NCBI GenBank assembly: GCA_030648295.1
Contig: JAUSID010000072.1
Location: 62,001 to 126,000 of the forward strand
From: Opitutaceae bacterium
Lineage (GTDB): Bacteria > Verrucomicrobiota > Verrucomicrobiia > Opitutales > Opitutaceae
Length of the DNA: 64,000 nucleotides
Direction of reading: 5' to 3'
Under the pieces are notes generated by a model that did not search any database, had not been told where the DNA came from, and saw nothing but the letters and a program-made list of their open reading frames with translations. Below, one piece after another: positions 16,495-25,809 of this stretch. Every line of letters begins with the position of its first letter. The first letter of the stretch is position 1. The position numbers and the translations under genes are program-made.

Positions 16495-18561
16495 TCAGAA
16501 TGTCATCCGCACCCCGCCCAACACGCCGCGGCCGGGTTGCGGCGCGAACTCTTTCAGGAATGACGTGTGCTCGCGCACCTCTTCGTTGGTGAGGTTCTTG
16601 CCGCGCACAAAAAGCTCATAACTCACGCGCTCGGAAGGGATGAGATAGGTGACGTTGAGGTTGAGCAACGTATAGGCTGACGTGGTGGTTTCATCCGCCG
16701 TGAACCGATTCTGCCGCGCGGCATGGCGAGCCTCGATCTCCGCGGTCCAGCGGCCGTCTTCATAACTCAGCCGCACGCCGTGGCGCCGCGGCGGAATCCG
16801 CGGCAGCGGTTGATGATCGGTCGTTTGCTCGGCGCGGACGTAGTCGCTCATCAAGTCGAGATGTACGTGGCGGGTGGTTTCATCGACGAGGTGAAACGAC
16901 AGCTCGGCCTCATAGCCGTGGAATTTTGCGTTGCGCGCGACGAACTGAAACGGGGTGAGCTCGCCCCCGGTGTTTTCCTCGGGAATCGCGGTCGCCGGCA
17001 GCTCATCCTCGAAGATGTAACCGCGGAACCGATTCACAAAAGCGCTCACCGCTCCGGTGACGAAACCCGCCCGCCGGCGCACGCTCAGGTCGAAGCCGGT
17101 GGATTTCTCGTTGTCGAGCGCGGCGGTGCCGACCTCGTACGTGCCGGTGCCGCCGTGCGGGCCATTCGAGAAGAGTTCCTGGGCGGTCGGCACCCGCTCG
17201 GTATAGGCGAGATTCGCGCCGATCGACCAGTCCTTGGCCGGGCGAAGCACGAGCCCGAGCGAACCGCTCGGCGCGCCGAATTTCCTTTTTTGTCCGGTGC
17301 GAGCAGCATAGCCCGGCACGGCGGGCAGCGCGGGATCGACTTCGCCGAGCCTGATCTTCTGCCCCTCGTAGCGGCCCCCAAATTGGAGCGACACGATCGC
17401 GCCGAGCTTCACCTCTTCGACCGCAAACACGGCGCCGCTTTCGGTGAGCGACGGCGGCGTGACGACTTCCTCGCCGACCGCGGAGAAATCGCTCCGGGCG
17501 CCCTGCACGCCGACCGTGCCGGTCACGGCGCCGAGCGGCAGGTGCGCGAGCTCGAACCTGCCCTCCCAAGCCTTGTTCTTGAAGGTCGTGTTCACAATCG
17601 CGCCGCCGCCGATCTCGGAATGGGTGTAATCGCCCGCGCCGAGCCGGCCCTTGGCGCTGCGAAACGCGCCGAACGGTTGCGTGATATTGCCTTCCAAATC
17701 GAAGCGCGTTTGCCGCATTTTGATGCTGGTGTCTTCGCCGTTCGGCACTCCGTATTCGGTTTCATAATGCGTGACTGCTCCGCCGGCCCGGCCGCCGCCC
17801 CAGAACATCGTGCCGCCGATGGATCCGCTCGAGGTGTCGCTCGCGCTGCCGGGCAGGCGGCCGGCCGGCTGGCTGGCCGGAGCATCCTCGTCGATTCGCG
17901 CGACACCGGGGATCCGCAGGTCGCTCGCTTTTTGTTTCAAGGCGTTTACCTGCGCGGCGAATCCGTTTGCCCCGCCGCCCACCGAGAGAACGGCCGCGCG
18001 TTCGCGCGCCGCGCCGTGGGCTTTCCCCTCCGGAGTCGTATCGGGAATGCTGTTATTGATCACATTCACCACACCGCCCACGGCCGAGCTGCCGTAGAGC
18101 AGGGTGCTCGGGCCGCGCAGAACTTCGATGCGGGACGCGAAAAGCGGCTCGATCGCCGTCTGGTGATCGGGGCTCACGTTCGACGCGTCGAGCGCGCCGA
18201 TCCCGCTGTCGAGCACGCGAATCCGATCGCCGCCCAGCCCGCGGATAATCGGGCGGCTGGCGCCCGGGCCATAGTAGCTCGAGGCGACACCGGCGGTGCC
18301 ATTGAGCGTTTCGCCGAGCGTAGCCTGGGCGAGTCGGTGCAGTTCCTCGCCCGTGAGCACGGAGGTGCCCTGGGCGAGATCGAATGCGGTTTTCTGATCC
18401 GGGCCGGCGCTGACAACGACTTTGTCGAGCCGGTGGATTTCATCCGGCGCGTGCGCCGGCGGGGAGGCGGGTGCGGGTGCAGATGCGCCCGGCGGCGTTT
18501 GAGCGTGCGCGAAGCTCGCGATGCACAGGACGAAAATGGGAAAATTGCGAAATGGGAACAT
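16495..18561 (-). CDS. TonB-dependent outer-membrane receptor (metal type)
   Basis: 688 residues. Signal peptide ends at SFAHA; a TonB-box-like RLDKVVVSAG follows (about 45-55). The plug shows LGETLNGTAGVASSYYGPGASRP and RVLDSGIGALDASNVSPDHQ, which resembles ZnuD-type zinc/heme receptors; RIEVLRGPSTLLYGSSAVGGVVN is the usual plug end. The 22-strand barrel ends in the aromatic VRMTF. A His/Asp-rich small protein and a BNR protein lie upstream on the same strand, and CusF-like and ModAB genes further up. This suggests metal uptake, with zinc or copper as guesses. Start at 18559-18561 chosen for the signal peptide. Confidence 0.85.
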   Translation of the reverse strand: MFPFRNFPIFVLCIASFAHAQTPPGASAPAPASPPAHAPDEIHRLDKVVVSAGPDQKTAFDLAQGTSVLTGEELHRLAQATLGETLNGTAGVASSYYGPGASRPIIRGLGGDRIRVLDSGIGALDASNVSPDHQTAIEPLFASRIEVLRGPSTLLYGSSAVGGVVNVINNSIPDTTPEGKAHGAARERAAVLSVGGGANGFAAQVNALKQKASDLRIPGVARIDEDAPASQPAGRLPGSASDTSSGSIGGTMFWGGGRAGGAVTHYETEYGVPNGEDTSIKMRQTRFDLEGNITQPFGAFRSAKGRLGAGDYTHSEIGGGAIVNTTFKNKAWEGRFELAHLPLGAVTGTVGVQGARSDFSAVGEEVVTPPSLTESGAVFAVEEVKLGAIVSLQFGGRYEGQKIRLGEVDPALPAVPGYAARTGQKRKFGAPSGSLGLVLRPAKDWSIGANLAYTERVPTAQELFSNGPHGGTGTYEVGTAALDNEKSTGFDLSVRRRAGFVTGAVSAFVNRFRGYIFEDELPATAIPEENTGGELTPFQFVARNAKFHGYEAELSFHLVDETTRHVHLDLMSDYVRAEQTTDHQPLPRIPPRRHGVRLSYEDGRWTAEIEARHAARQNRFTADETTTSAYTLLNLNVTYLIPSERVSYELFVRGKNLTNEEVREHTSFLKEFAPQPGRGVLGGVRMTF

Positions 18562-18652
18562 GGTGAGGACGGGTTTGACGGACGGAAACGCGTGCGCACG
18601 GCTTTCCGCCGGCACGCAGCAACGCAGCTCGCACGTGCGACGCTGCGACGAA

Positions 18653-19024
18653 TCAACCAACCCGTTCCACCGGCGGCCCGCGTTCCGGCTGGTGCAGGAA
18701 ACGCGGCGATACCAGGCAAATTTCCGCGGCCGCGACCGGCGACACGCTTTGCGGCACCGGCGTCGGCGGCGTGATCGTCACCGGTCCCACCGGCAGCGAA
18801 ACGCCACTCGCAAAAAGTACCACGGCGCAGTCATCGCCGTGACCCGGCGTCGGCGCTCCCGGTTGCGGCCCATCGTCGTGATGACGATCGTCGACGTGCA
18901 ACCACCCATGCGCCGTCGGGCTCGCCGCGAAAATCGTCAGCACCAGCACGAGCGCAGCCGCACCCGCTGCAACGCAGCGGTGCAGGGGCTCGGCCATTCG
19001 CAGGTGGGAGCGCAAACCGCGCAT
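18653..19024 (-). CDS. small His-rich membrane or exported protein (DUF2946-like)
   Basis: About 123 residues with one hydrophobic helix near the N-terminus (AAGAAALVLVLTIFAASPTA) followed by a His/Asp-rich loop (HGWLHVDDRHHDDGPQ) and GHGDDCAVVLFASGV. This pattern of one helix, a His cluster and then Cys-A-V is like DUF2946 proteins found beside metal TonB receptors. The His cluster suggests metal binding. ATG 19024 used; 18997 and 19060 are in-frame alternatives. It lies 91 nt upstream of the TonB receptor. Confidence 0.6.
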   Translation of the reverse strand: MRGLRSHLRMAEPLHRCVAAGAAALVLVLTIFAASPTAHGWLHVDDRHHDDGPQPGAPTPGHGDDCAVVLFASGVSLPVGPVTITPPTPVPQSVSPVAAAEICLVSPRFLHQPERGPPVERVG

Positions 19025-19184
19025 GTCCGCAAAAGGGGCTGAAGAAGGTGACATCGTCAAGCTGCCGGCGGTCGGGGAGCTTCAGCCGGCTCTCGCGAAC
19101 TCCACTCGCTTACGCTCGTGGCTACGAACGCGTCTTGGCCGGGCAACGTTTTCCTGGGAGCGCGGGCCTCTGGCCCGCAAAGTT

Positions 19185-20723
19185 CTACGGTTTCGGCGTC
19201 GCGATGAACCGGAGGTCGTAGAGCCACCACGCTCCCTCGCGTTTCTCGATCCGTCCGAAAAACTGCCGGTCCGGCGCAAACGTGCTCAGCGTGGCCGGCG
19301 CGACTTTGAATTCACGTGTGCCCGCGGCAAAGATCCCGGGCAGCTCATAGTGTTTCACCTGGACCGTGCCGGCCGGCGGATTCGCGGCGATGAATGTGCC
19401 GCGCATCGAAAAACCCTGAAGCTGCTCCGGGGTCGGCGCGCAATCGCAATTGCTGCCCGTCGCCAGCAATTCGCCCTCCGGCACGGTGACGAGCACGGTA
19501 TCGACGCTGGTCGTTTTGCCACCGGTCGTGAATGCGGCGATGAACTGTGCCGCCGTTCTCCCGCCGCGATAATCCTGCAGCAGTGCCGTGCGGGGGAATC
19601 CGCCGGCGCGATCGGCCGCCGCCTTCGCGAGCAGCACGGGATCATCGGTCGTGAACTCCGGGCTGACTCGACCGAGCCAGAACTCCCCGTCCGCGGCGAG
19701 CCATGTGACCAGCATGGCACCGTCGCGCAGCAGCAAGGTGTCGACGCGGCCGGAGGGCTTCGTGTGGTCGAGCCGGAGTGGCATTAGAAAACGCGCGCCG
19801 GCGTCGGGAGAATACGAGGCGAGCACCCGCGGATCGTTGTCCGCCGCGGTGAACCACGCCACCGCCACCCGGCCACCGTCACTGGCGAGCTGCGGGCCAT
19901 TCACCGGACAGCCATTGATCCGCCAGTCGTCCTGATTGAGCGGGCGCGGTTCGTCCCAGCGGTTGCCGCGAAAACGCGTCACCCGAATGTCGCGCACCTC
20001 CTGATCGCCGCGTCCGCGATAGGCGAGCAACGCGGTGCCGTCGGGAAACGGAGTGAGCGCCGTCTGGCAGCAATCGCACACCGACGCGTCGACGAGCATG
20101 TCGGCTCCGGAGGCACCGATGACGCGGGCGTAGAGTTGCTGTGGTTTTCCCGCGCGGCGGCTGCGGCCATCGAGCCAGGTCGCAAGCACGCGGCCATCAG
20201 CCAGCGTCGCCAACGAAACGAATTCGACGGATTCACTCTCGCGGGTGAGCGGCACGCCGGTGGTCCACGTCCGGCCGCCGTCGGAGGTGTGATTGATGAA
20301 TGCGCGATAACCCGGCCCATGATGATCGTGGGAGTCGGCGGTCGCAGCGCCCGAGCGCGGCGGCGGATTGTTGGCGTACCAAACGGCCACCGCGGCGCCA
20401 TTTTCGCCCACGGTGAGCGCCGGGAAGTCAGCCCAATTGACGAACCAGTTTGCACCCTGCGCGATGGTCGTGGCCGGCCGCCACTTTTTGGCGATCGCAT
20501 CGAAGGTCGAGCAACGCAGCGCCGTTGCGCCGGTCGGACTCGCCACCGGCTCGAGCCACGTCAACCACACCGTGCCATCGGGTGCGGTTGCGAGTGAGGC
20601 GCCGCTCGATCCGGGGCCCGCCGGCGTCAGGATCCGCTCGATTCCGACCACGGGTGCCGGTGCCACGCGCTCCGCGGCCGCGGCAAACGTGATCAGGAGG
20701 AGCAGGCAAAAGGCGGGACGCAC
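19185..20723 (-). CDS. exo-alpha-sialidase-like BNR beta-propeller protein
   Basis: About 512 residues, exported (VRPAFCLLLLITFAAAAERV). Asp-box-like repeats are visible (SDGGRTWTTG, SPDAGARFLMP), giving a six-bladed propeller of the sialidase superfamily. A conspicuous VDASVCDCCQTAL segment carries a CxCC cluster and there is a DSHDHHGPGY His patch; neither is a sialidase feature, so a metal or electron-transfer role is possible. No ATG lies near the signal peptide. GTG 20723 (or TTG 20729) is the likely start. Same strand as modB upstream and the His-rich protein downstream. Confidence 0.7.
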   Translation of the reverse strand: MRPAFCLLLLITFAAAAERVAPAPVVGIERILTPAGPGSSGASLATAPDGTVWLTWLEPVASPTGATALRCSTFDAIAKKWRPATTIAQGANWFVNWADFPALTVGENGAAVAVWYANNPPPRSGAATADSHDHHGPGYRAFINHTSDGGRTWTTGVPLTRESESVEFVSLATLADGRVLATWLDGRSRRAGKPQQLYARVIGASGADMLVDASVCDCCQTALTPFPDGTALLAYRGRGDQEVRDIRVTRFRGNRWDEPRPLNQDDWRINGCPVNGPQLASDGGRVAVAWFTAADNDPRVLASYSPDAGARFLMPLRLDHTKPSGRVDTLLLRDGAMLVTWLAADGEFWLGRVSPEFTTDDPVLLAKAAADRAGGFPRTALLQDYRGGRTAAQFIAAFTTGGKTTSVDTVLVTVPEGELLATGSNCDCAPTPEQLQGFSMRGTFIAANPPAGTVQVKHYELPGIFAAGTREFKVAPATLSTFAPDRQFFGRIEKREGAWWLYDLRFIATPKP

Positions 20724-20814
20724 GACCAAAGGATGGCGCGCGGTCCCACGTTGCCAAGTCCGGGTGCTTCGGCCCGGAGCATTTCCGGGACGGCGATGCC
20801 TTGGTTCGAGGGTG

Positions 20815-20873
20815 GGACGGGCGTCTCGCCCGGGTTGCGCCATCCAGAGCACAGGCAAGACGCCCGTGCCACC
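20815..20873. repeat. inverted pair of ACGGGC-type palindromes
   Basis: ACGGGCGTCTCGCCCG at 20817-20833 and a diverged partner CAAGACGCCCGTGCCACC ending at 20872 face each other and could form one hairpin. The element lies between modB and the sialidase-like gene and ends just before the modB stop (20875). Confidence 0.65.
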
Positions 20874-20874
20874 G

Positions 20875-21570
20875 TCACCGCTGACGCCGCTGAAGCAGTG
20901 TGACCATCGACAGCAGCAGGAACGAAAGGACGAGCAGCGTGATGGCGAACGCGTGCGCGGTCGGGTAGGCAAGGGACTGGACCTCGTCGTACAAGGCGAT
21001 GCTGGCCACTTTGGTTACGCCGGGGATCGATCCGCCGATCATCAGGACGACGCCGAATTCGCCCAGCGTGTGCGCGAACCCGAGCGTAAGCCCCGCGGCG
21101 ATGCCGCGCCATGCGAGCGGTGCGTGCAAACGCAGGAACACGCGCGACGGTGGTGCGCCGAGCGTGGCGCCGGCATCGAGCAGTTCGCGGGGCACTCCAC
21201 GCAGCGCGGCCTGGAACGGCTGAACGGCGAATGGCAGCGAGTAAAACACGGATGCGATCACCAGGCCGGTAAACGAGAATGCGAGCGATGACCCGGTGGC
21301 CTCGCGCCACCAGCTGCCCGGCGCATGATGCGGCGAGAACGCGACGAGGAGGTAGAACCCGATGACCGTTGGCGGCAGCACGATCGGGAGGGCGACGAGC
21401 GTCTCGATCGCGGGTGCGAGCCGCCATCGCGTCGTGTTCAGCCAATGCGCCAGCGGCAACCCGACGCCCCCGAGCACAATCGTGGTGATGGCGGCCAGCC
21501 GCAGCGTGAGCCAAAGCGACTGCCAGAGCGGTGCGGGCAGCCCGAGGAAACTGGAAACGGAATCGGCCAA
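20875..21570 (-). CDS. modB: molybdate ABC transporter permease
   Basis: 231 residues with five to six membrane helices, the right length for ModB. The EAA loop is visible as RGVPRELLDAGATLGAPPSR; PIVLPPTVIGFYLL and LGFAHTLGEFGVVLMIGG are typical ModB blocks. It forms the inner-membrane channel for molybdate delivered by ModA. modA lies 135 nt upstream on the same strand. No modC ATPase gene follows; the next gene is the sialidase-like protein. Confidence 0.92.
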   Translation of the reverse strand: MADSVSSFLGLPAPLWQSLWLTLRLAAITTIVLGGVGLPLAHWLNTTRWRLAPAIETLVALPIVLPPTVIGFYLLVAFSPHHAPGSWWREATGSSLAFSFTGLVIASVFYSLPFAVQPFQAALRGVPRELLDAGATLGAPPSRVFLRLHAPLAWRGIAAGLTLGFAHTLGEFGVVLMIGGSIPGVTKVASIALYDEVQSLAYPTAHAFAITLLVLSFLLLSMVTLLQRRQR

Positions 21571-21705
21571 GTGAGTACGCGGGTTTTAACCCGCGGCGGA
21601 ACAAGGACGAGTCTTTACCGTGGTGCTCCATTGGCGACGAAGCAGAGAAACAGTCGAAGCCATCCGGGCCACATCGCCAATTCGTTCACCTGAAAAAGTG
21701 CGCTG

Positions 21706-22503
21706 TTACTTGTACCCGAATCGCGCCAGGATTTTTTTCGCGGGATCGCCGCCCAGGAAGTCGAGATATTGCTTCGCCGCGGGATTCTGCTCGCCGCGTC
21801 GGGTGAGCACGACGGCATGATCGAGCGGAACACTCGCGTAGAGCGCGGCCGGGACTTCCACCCAAGTGCCCCTGGCCTGCAATCGCGGCGACAGAACCAG
21901 TGACAGGGCGACGAACCCGAAGTCCGCGTTGCCGGTTTCGACGAATTGCGCCGTTTGCGTGACGCTCTCGCCGACGACGAACTTCGGCCGAGCATCCGCG
22001 ATCACCCCGAGTTGATCGAGCACGGCTTTTGCCGCCCGGCCGTAAGGCGCAGTCTGCGGCTGAGCAATCGCGATTCGCCGCACCGACCGATGGCGGACGG
22101 CGCCGGCAATATCATGCAGATCGAGATCGCCGCGGGTGGTCCACGCCACGAGCCGGCCGGTGGCGAATATGCGCAGCGAGGACGGCGGCCCGAGCCCGGC
22201 CTGCACGAGCCGCGCGGGAAAATCCGCATCGGCCGACAGGAAAAGATCGAAAGGGGCGCCGTTCTGGATTTGCGCGAAAAGGCTGCCGGACGCGCCGCTG
22301 GTCGATGTCAGTTTCGTCTCCGGATATGTTTTCCGGAATTCGGAATTCAACGCATCGATGGTGTAGACGAGGTTCGCTGCGGCCGCGATGGAGACCTCGC
22401 CGCCCCGGCGGTGTCTGGCGGTGTTTCCGTCGGCCCCCTCCGCCGCGTCCGCCAGCGGCAGGAGTACCGACACGGCAAAGAGGACGGCAGCGCGATTGAG
22501 CAT
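21706..22503 (-). CDS. modA: molybdate-binding periplasmic protein
   Basis: 265 residues. Signal peptide at the N-terminus, then VSIAAAANLVYTIDALNSEF and TSGASGSLFAQIQNGAPFDL, the ModA oxyanion-binding loops (Ser/Ala-Asn and Ser-Gly-Ala-Ser). AIAQPQTAPYGRAAKAVLDQ and ADFGFVALS complete the family pattern. It delivers molybdate or tungstate to ModB. The gene lies 30 nt downstream of the CusF-like gene. Confidence 0.92.
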   Translation of the reverse strand: MLNRAAVLFAVSVLLPLADAAEGADGNTARHRRGGEVSIAAAANLVYTIDALNSEFRKTYPETKLTSTSGASGSLFAQIQNGAPFDLFLSADADFPARLVQAGLGPPSSLRIFATGRLVAWTTRGDLDLHDIAGAVRHRSVRRIAIAQPQTAPYGRAAKAVLDQLGVIADARPKFVVGESVTQTAQFVETGNADFGFVALSLVLSPRLQARGTWVEVPAALYASVPLDHAVVLTRRGEQNPAAKQYLDFLGGDPAKKILARFGYK

Positions 22504-22533
22504 GCTGGCGTGGCAGCGCCCGCGCGGAGCCGA

Positions 22534-22911
22534 TCAGGAACCCGGTGCCGGCGCGACGACCTTCACGTCGTGCAGCCGCCACTCGTCACCCTCGCGGGAC
22601 ATCTGGCCGGTGATCGTCTGTCCCTTCCGCACGACCTTCAGCGTCGCCGGATCCACTTTGAACAGCATTGTCATCGCTCGCATCACACCCGGGATCGCCT
22701 CGTGCCTGACCATCAGCGCCGACTCGTCGGGACGCACGTCCACGATCACGCCGCGCAGCGGATGGCTTTTGGCGGCGGTCGCCTGCGCCTTCGGCGCCCG
22801 GCAGCAACATACCTCCTTGCCTTCGCAGCACGAGCAGCCGCAATTGTTGTCCGCCGCGGCGAGCAGCGCCGGCGCGAGGGCCAGCGTGAGCAGAGCTACA
22901 CTTCGCTTCAT
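22534..22911 (-). CDS. CusF-like copper-binding protein with Cys cluster
   Basis: 125 residues. Signal peptide (MKRSVALLTLALAPALLAAA), then a Cys-rich stretch (NCGCSCCEGKEVCCCR), then a CusF/YcfL-like OB-fold domain with HPLRGVIVDV and HEAIPGVMRAMTMLFKV. The Met pair in AMTM plus His and Trp positions are the CusF Cu(I)/Ag(I) ligands; here MRAMTM and a nearby His are seen. Together with the Cys cluster this suggests a periplasmic copper chaperone. First gene of the leftward run modA-modB; divergent from 23025. Confidence 0.75.
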   Translation of the reverse strand: MKRSVALLTLALAPALLAAADNNCGCSCCEGKEVCCCRAPKAQATAAKSHPLRGVIVDVRPDESALMVRHEAIPGVMRAMTMLFKVDPATLKVVRKGQTITGQMSREGDEWRLHDVKVVAPAPGS

Positions 22912-23024
22912 GGACTGACTTCAATGCTGGTCGCGGCGAGGGGTCCACGCCGAAGTGTTGGCGCGACTAAAAAATTTCCAAGAAATCCTGAAACACCGAC
23001 ATGTGGCATGCGTCGAAAAGTCCG

Positions 23025-24152
23025 ATGATTAGGGGAATCTTCCGGGTTGGGGTGACACGGATCCTGGTGTTATTTGCGCTTGTCGCCACCGGGGCGCGCG
23101 GCGGACCGGACACGGTCAACCTGCGTGACACGCTCGTGTACAAGGACGGCGATCGCATCCAGGGCACGGTGGTGTCACGCACGGCGGAACTGATCGTGTT
23201 TCGGTCGGACCGCTTCGGTGAATTGCGGGTGAAGCCTTCGGACGCCGTGATCATCCCGGCGGAAAAGACGCCGGGACCGGTGGTCGCAAAACCCGCGGCG
23301 ACACCCGCCCAGCCTGCCGCCGCAACCACGGCCGCGACGCCGGCGCCGGCGAAACCGGCGGCGGCGAAACCGCCGGCGCAGGTCGCGAAAGATCGGGCGA
23401 AGGCCGTAAAGGAGGAACGGGAGGCCGAGCGCGTCACGATCTGGGACCGTTTTACACCGGGTGAGCTCACGGCACACGTCCGCGGTTTTTTTGGACCCTG
23501 GAAGGGCCGGTTCGCGTTTTCGACCGAGTTCGTGTCCGACGTGGCCAACCGCAAGAACGATTCGCTGGAGGCCCGGATTACGCGAAAATGGGAGCGGGAC
23601 GAGCTGCAATTCAATGCTCGCTACGATTACGCGGAGATAAACGACATCGCGACGGCCGACCTGCTGAAGGGCACGGGCTCGTGGCGGCATGAGTTCAACA
23701 AGTCGCTTTTCGCCCAATACCGGCCGAGCGTGGAATGGAACCGCGTGAGCAGGCTGCGAGGGCTGCCCAATGACTACATTCTGCTCCAGCAGGAAATTGG
23801 CGTCGGCTTCAACATCCTGAACACGCCCACCCGCAAGGTTCGCCTCGGCGTATCGGAGAACCTGCTCGACATCTGGAACAGCGCGCCCTTCACCGGCCAT
23901 ACGTCGCGCACGACGCCATCGACCTTCCAGGAAATCGAGGTAAAGCTGCCCTGGCAGATGGGGCTCACGCAGCGTGGCGTTTGGTATCCGGTAAGGCAAA
24001 AACAAGACGGCTGGGAAAATCGGATCGAGCTGAACAAGAAACTGACCGAAACGCTCAGTACTTCGGTGCGGCATGAGGTTCGTCGGCATCATCCCGACGG
24101 CGGCGCGCTGGATTACGATCGGCTGAAACTCCTGTTCGCGTTGGATTTTTGA
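23025..24152 (+). CDS. DUF481 family outer-membrane protein
   Basis: 375 residues. Signal peptide (MIRGIFRVGVTRILVLFALVATGARG), an N-terminal segment LVYKDGDRIQGTVVSRTAEL (about 35-55) typical of this class, an Ala/Pro-rich linker (about 85-125), then a beta-rich C-terminal half (KNDSLEARITRKWERDELQF, GVGFNILNTPTRKVRLGVSE) ending LKLLFALDF. DUF481 proteins (YdiY type) are barrel proteins of unknown role. Start 23025 chosen for the signal peptide rather than 23001. Confidence 0.75.
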   Translation: MIRGIFRVGVTRILVLFALVATGARGGPDTVNLRDTLVYKDGDRIQGTVVSRTAELIVFRSDRFGELRVKPSDAVIIPAEKTPGPVVAKPAATPAQPAAATTAATPAPAKPAAAKPPAQVAKDRAKAVKEEREAERVTIWDRFTPGELTAHVRGFFGPWKGRFAFSTEFVSDVANRKNDSLEARITRKWERDELQFNARYDYAEINDIATADLLKGTGSWRHEFNKSLFAQYRPSVEWNRVSRLRGLPNDYILLQQEIGVGFNILNTPTRKVRLGVSENLLDIWNSAPFTGHTSRTTPSTFQEIEVKLPWQMGLTQRGVWYPVRQKQDGWENRIELNKKLTETLSTSVRHEVRRHHPDGGALDYDRLKLLFALDF

Positions 24153-24226
24153 TCGTCGTCGTTCGGGTCTTCCGCGACCGGGCGGGCGCTCACGCGATGG
24201 AAAATACCGGAACGATGGGCGCGCCG

Positions 24227-25585
24227 CTACTTGCCCCGGCGCATGACTTTCTTCGGAACGAGCCGCAACACGTGATTGGCAATCTGTTCCGCAATCGCCG
24301 TCGGATCCGATCCCGTCACCGGAAACGTCTGTGTCCACACGACTTTGCCATCGCCCGTCGCGACGAGTTGAACCGCCAGCCCGGCGGTGGTGCCGTCGCT
24401 GGCTGGCGTGGCACTCAGGACGAAATTCGAGCCGAGCTGGCGCGCGCGGGCAGGAGTGACGCCGCCGGCCGCGATGGGCGCGGTGACACTGACTTCGCCG
24501 CGACGATCGAGCGAAAGCCGGCCGTAAAGCGAAAGGAATACAGCGTGCGCGAATTTGCTCGGTGCGTCCTCCGCGGTCGGCGGTGCGAAAGGGACGATCA
24601 GCAGAGGCTTGGCCGGGCCAGCGGGCGCATCGCCAAAACCATCGACAAACACCTGCGCGATTTCATTTCCCAGTTTGGAAATCTCGGCCGAATTCAGCGC
24701 GATCCCGCCTTCGCGGGCCGATTTGGAAATCCGATCGGCCAGCAGTCGGGCTTTCTTTTCGCGCTCGGGCGCCCGCGCTGGATTGGGACGCTCGGGGGCG
24801 TTGTAGCCGCGATCCAACGGCCGGCTGCATTTTCCCAGGAACAGCGTGCTGACCACCCAGATGAGGACGAGAACGCGGCCCCATTTCGGCAGCCGGTTGA
24901 AGAGGAGCCAGACAGCCGTCAGCCCCCACCAAAGGACCTCCGCCATGAATCTTACGCCGTGGAAGAATCCGCCTTTCTCCGGCGTGTGCGGAAAAGTCGG
25001 CATCGGCGGCGGCGCGGCCGGGTCGGGCGGCGTGGGCGTGCAAATCTCGACGAGGGGCGGCGGCAGGCACACGTTCGGTTTGCTCGGTCGCGTTCGCGGG
25101 CTCCACGGCGCGCGCGTCAGTGGCGTGTGGTCGCCGGAGAGCAGTCGCTTCGCGAGCGCGTCAAGCGCCGGTGACGGCAGGCCGCTGGGAAGCCGCAGCC
25201 ATTGTACGGCGAGGAATTTTTCCGGTACGCGCGCCGTCGCCTCGCTCGTGTCGTCGATCGCGATCGGCAGCAGGAAGAGGACATCGTCGGCCATATCCAG
25301 CGTCCGCTCCACCGCCAGCCGCCACTCGCGGCGGAAATACCCTTCCTTGCGCCGCTCCGTCGTCGCCGACACGACCGGCATGAAGTAGTCGCAGTCGCGA
25401 ATTTGCCGGCGAATCTTCTGATCCCATGCGTCACCGCCGGTGAGATCGCTCTCGTCATACCAGACATCGATGCCCGCGGCCGCGAGCGCGTCACGCAACG
25501 TCCGGGCGGCGGAACGATCCTCGGACGCGTAACTGATAAAAACGGATGGTCGCGGCGGAGCGGACCCGGTTCCGGCGCTCGACAT
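24227..25585 (-). CDS. membrane-anchored TIR-domain protein
   Basis: 452 residues. The TIR domain occupies about 13-150: SVFISYASEDRSAARTLRDA, VWYDESDLTGGDAWDQKI, YFMPVVSATTERRKEGYF then RREW with the conserved Glu of NAD-cleaving TIRs. A Pro-rich linker, one or two hydrophobic segments (about 215-255; RVLVLIWVVSTLFLG) and a C-terminal domain with PLLIVPFAPP, LGSNFVLSATPA and VWTQTFPV follow. That last part resembles the FlgO-like/adenylate-cyclase-associated 'TolB-N-like' domain. The TIR half suggests signalling or defence by NAD hydrolysis, but this fusion has no assigned function. It stands alone between unrelated genes. Confidence 0.8.
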   Translation of the reverse strand: MSSAGTGSAPPRPSVFISYASEDRSAARTLRDALAAAGIDVWYDESDLTGGDAWDQKIRRQIRDCDYFMPVVSATTERRKEGYFRREWRLAVERTLDMADDVLFLLPIAIDDTSEATARVPEKFLAVQWLRLPSGLPSPALDALAKRLLSGDHTPLTRAPWSPRTRPSKPNVCLPPPLVEICTPTPPDPAAPPPMPTFPHTPEKGGFFHGVRFMAEVLWWGLTAVWLLFNRLPKWGRVLVLIWVVSTLFLGKCSRPLDRGYNAPERPNPARAPEREKKARLLADRISKSAREGGIALNSAEISKLGNEIAQVFVDGFGDAPAGPAKPLLIVPFAPPTAEDAPSKFAHAVFLSLYGRLSLDRRGEVSVTAPIAAGGVTPARARQLGSNFVLSATPASDGTTAGLAVQLVATGDGKVVWTQTFPVTGSDPTAIAEQIANHVLRLVPKKVMRRGK

Positions 25586-25809
25586 GGTGAACCGAAGCTC
25601 GCCGCCGCGCGAAACCGCGTCAAGCGATGAGAAAGCCGACGTGCTCTCATATTGGCCCGCTCATACTCAATTGCGTTTAAGATGAGACTAAGCCGTGTTT
25701 TCAAACCTCGTTGCAGAAACTCGGCGTAGCGGAACGCGTGAGCCCGCCGAAGGCGGGTAAACGCTTGCCCGCCTCTGGCGGGTTTCGTCGGCATGGCGAA
25801 AGCCACATT

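Noticed and set aside
16723-18774. 683-codon rightward open frame opposite the TonB receptor
   Set aside because: Arg/Ala/Gly-rich translation without motifs; the leftward frame is a full TonB receptor. Long antisense frames are expected at this GC content.
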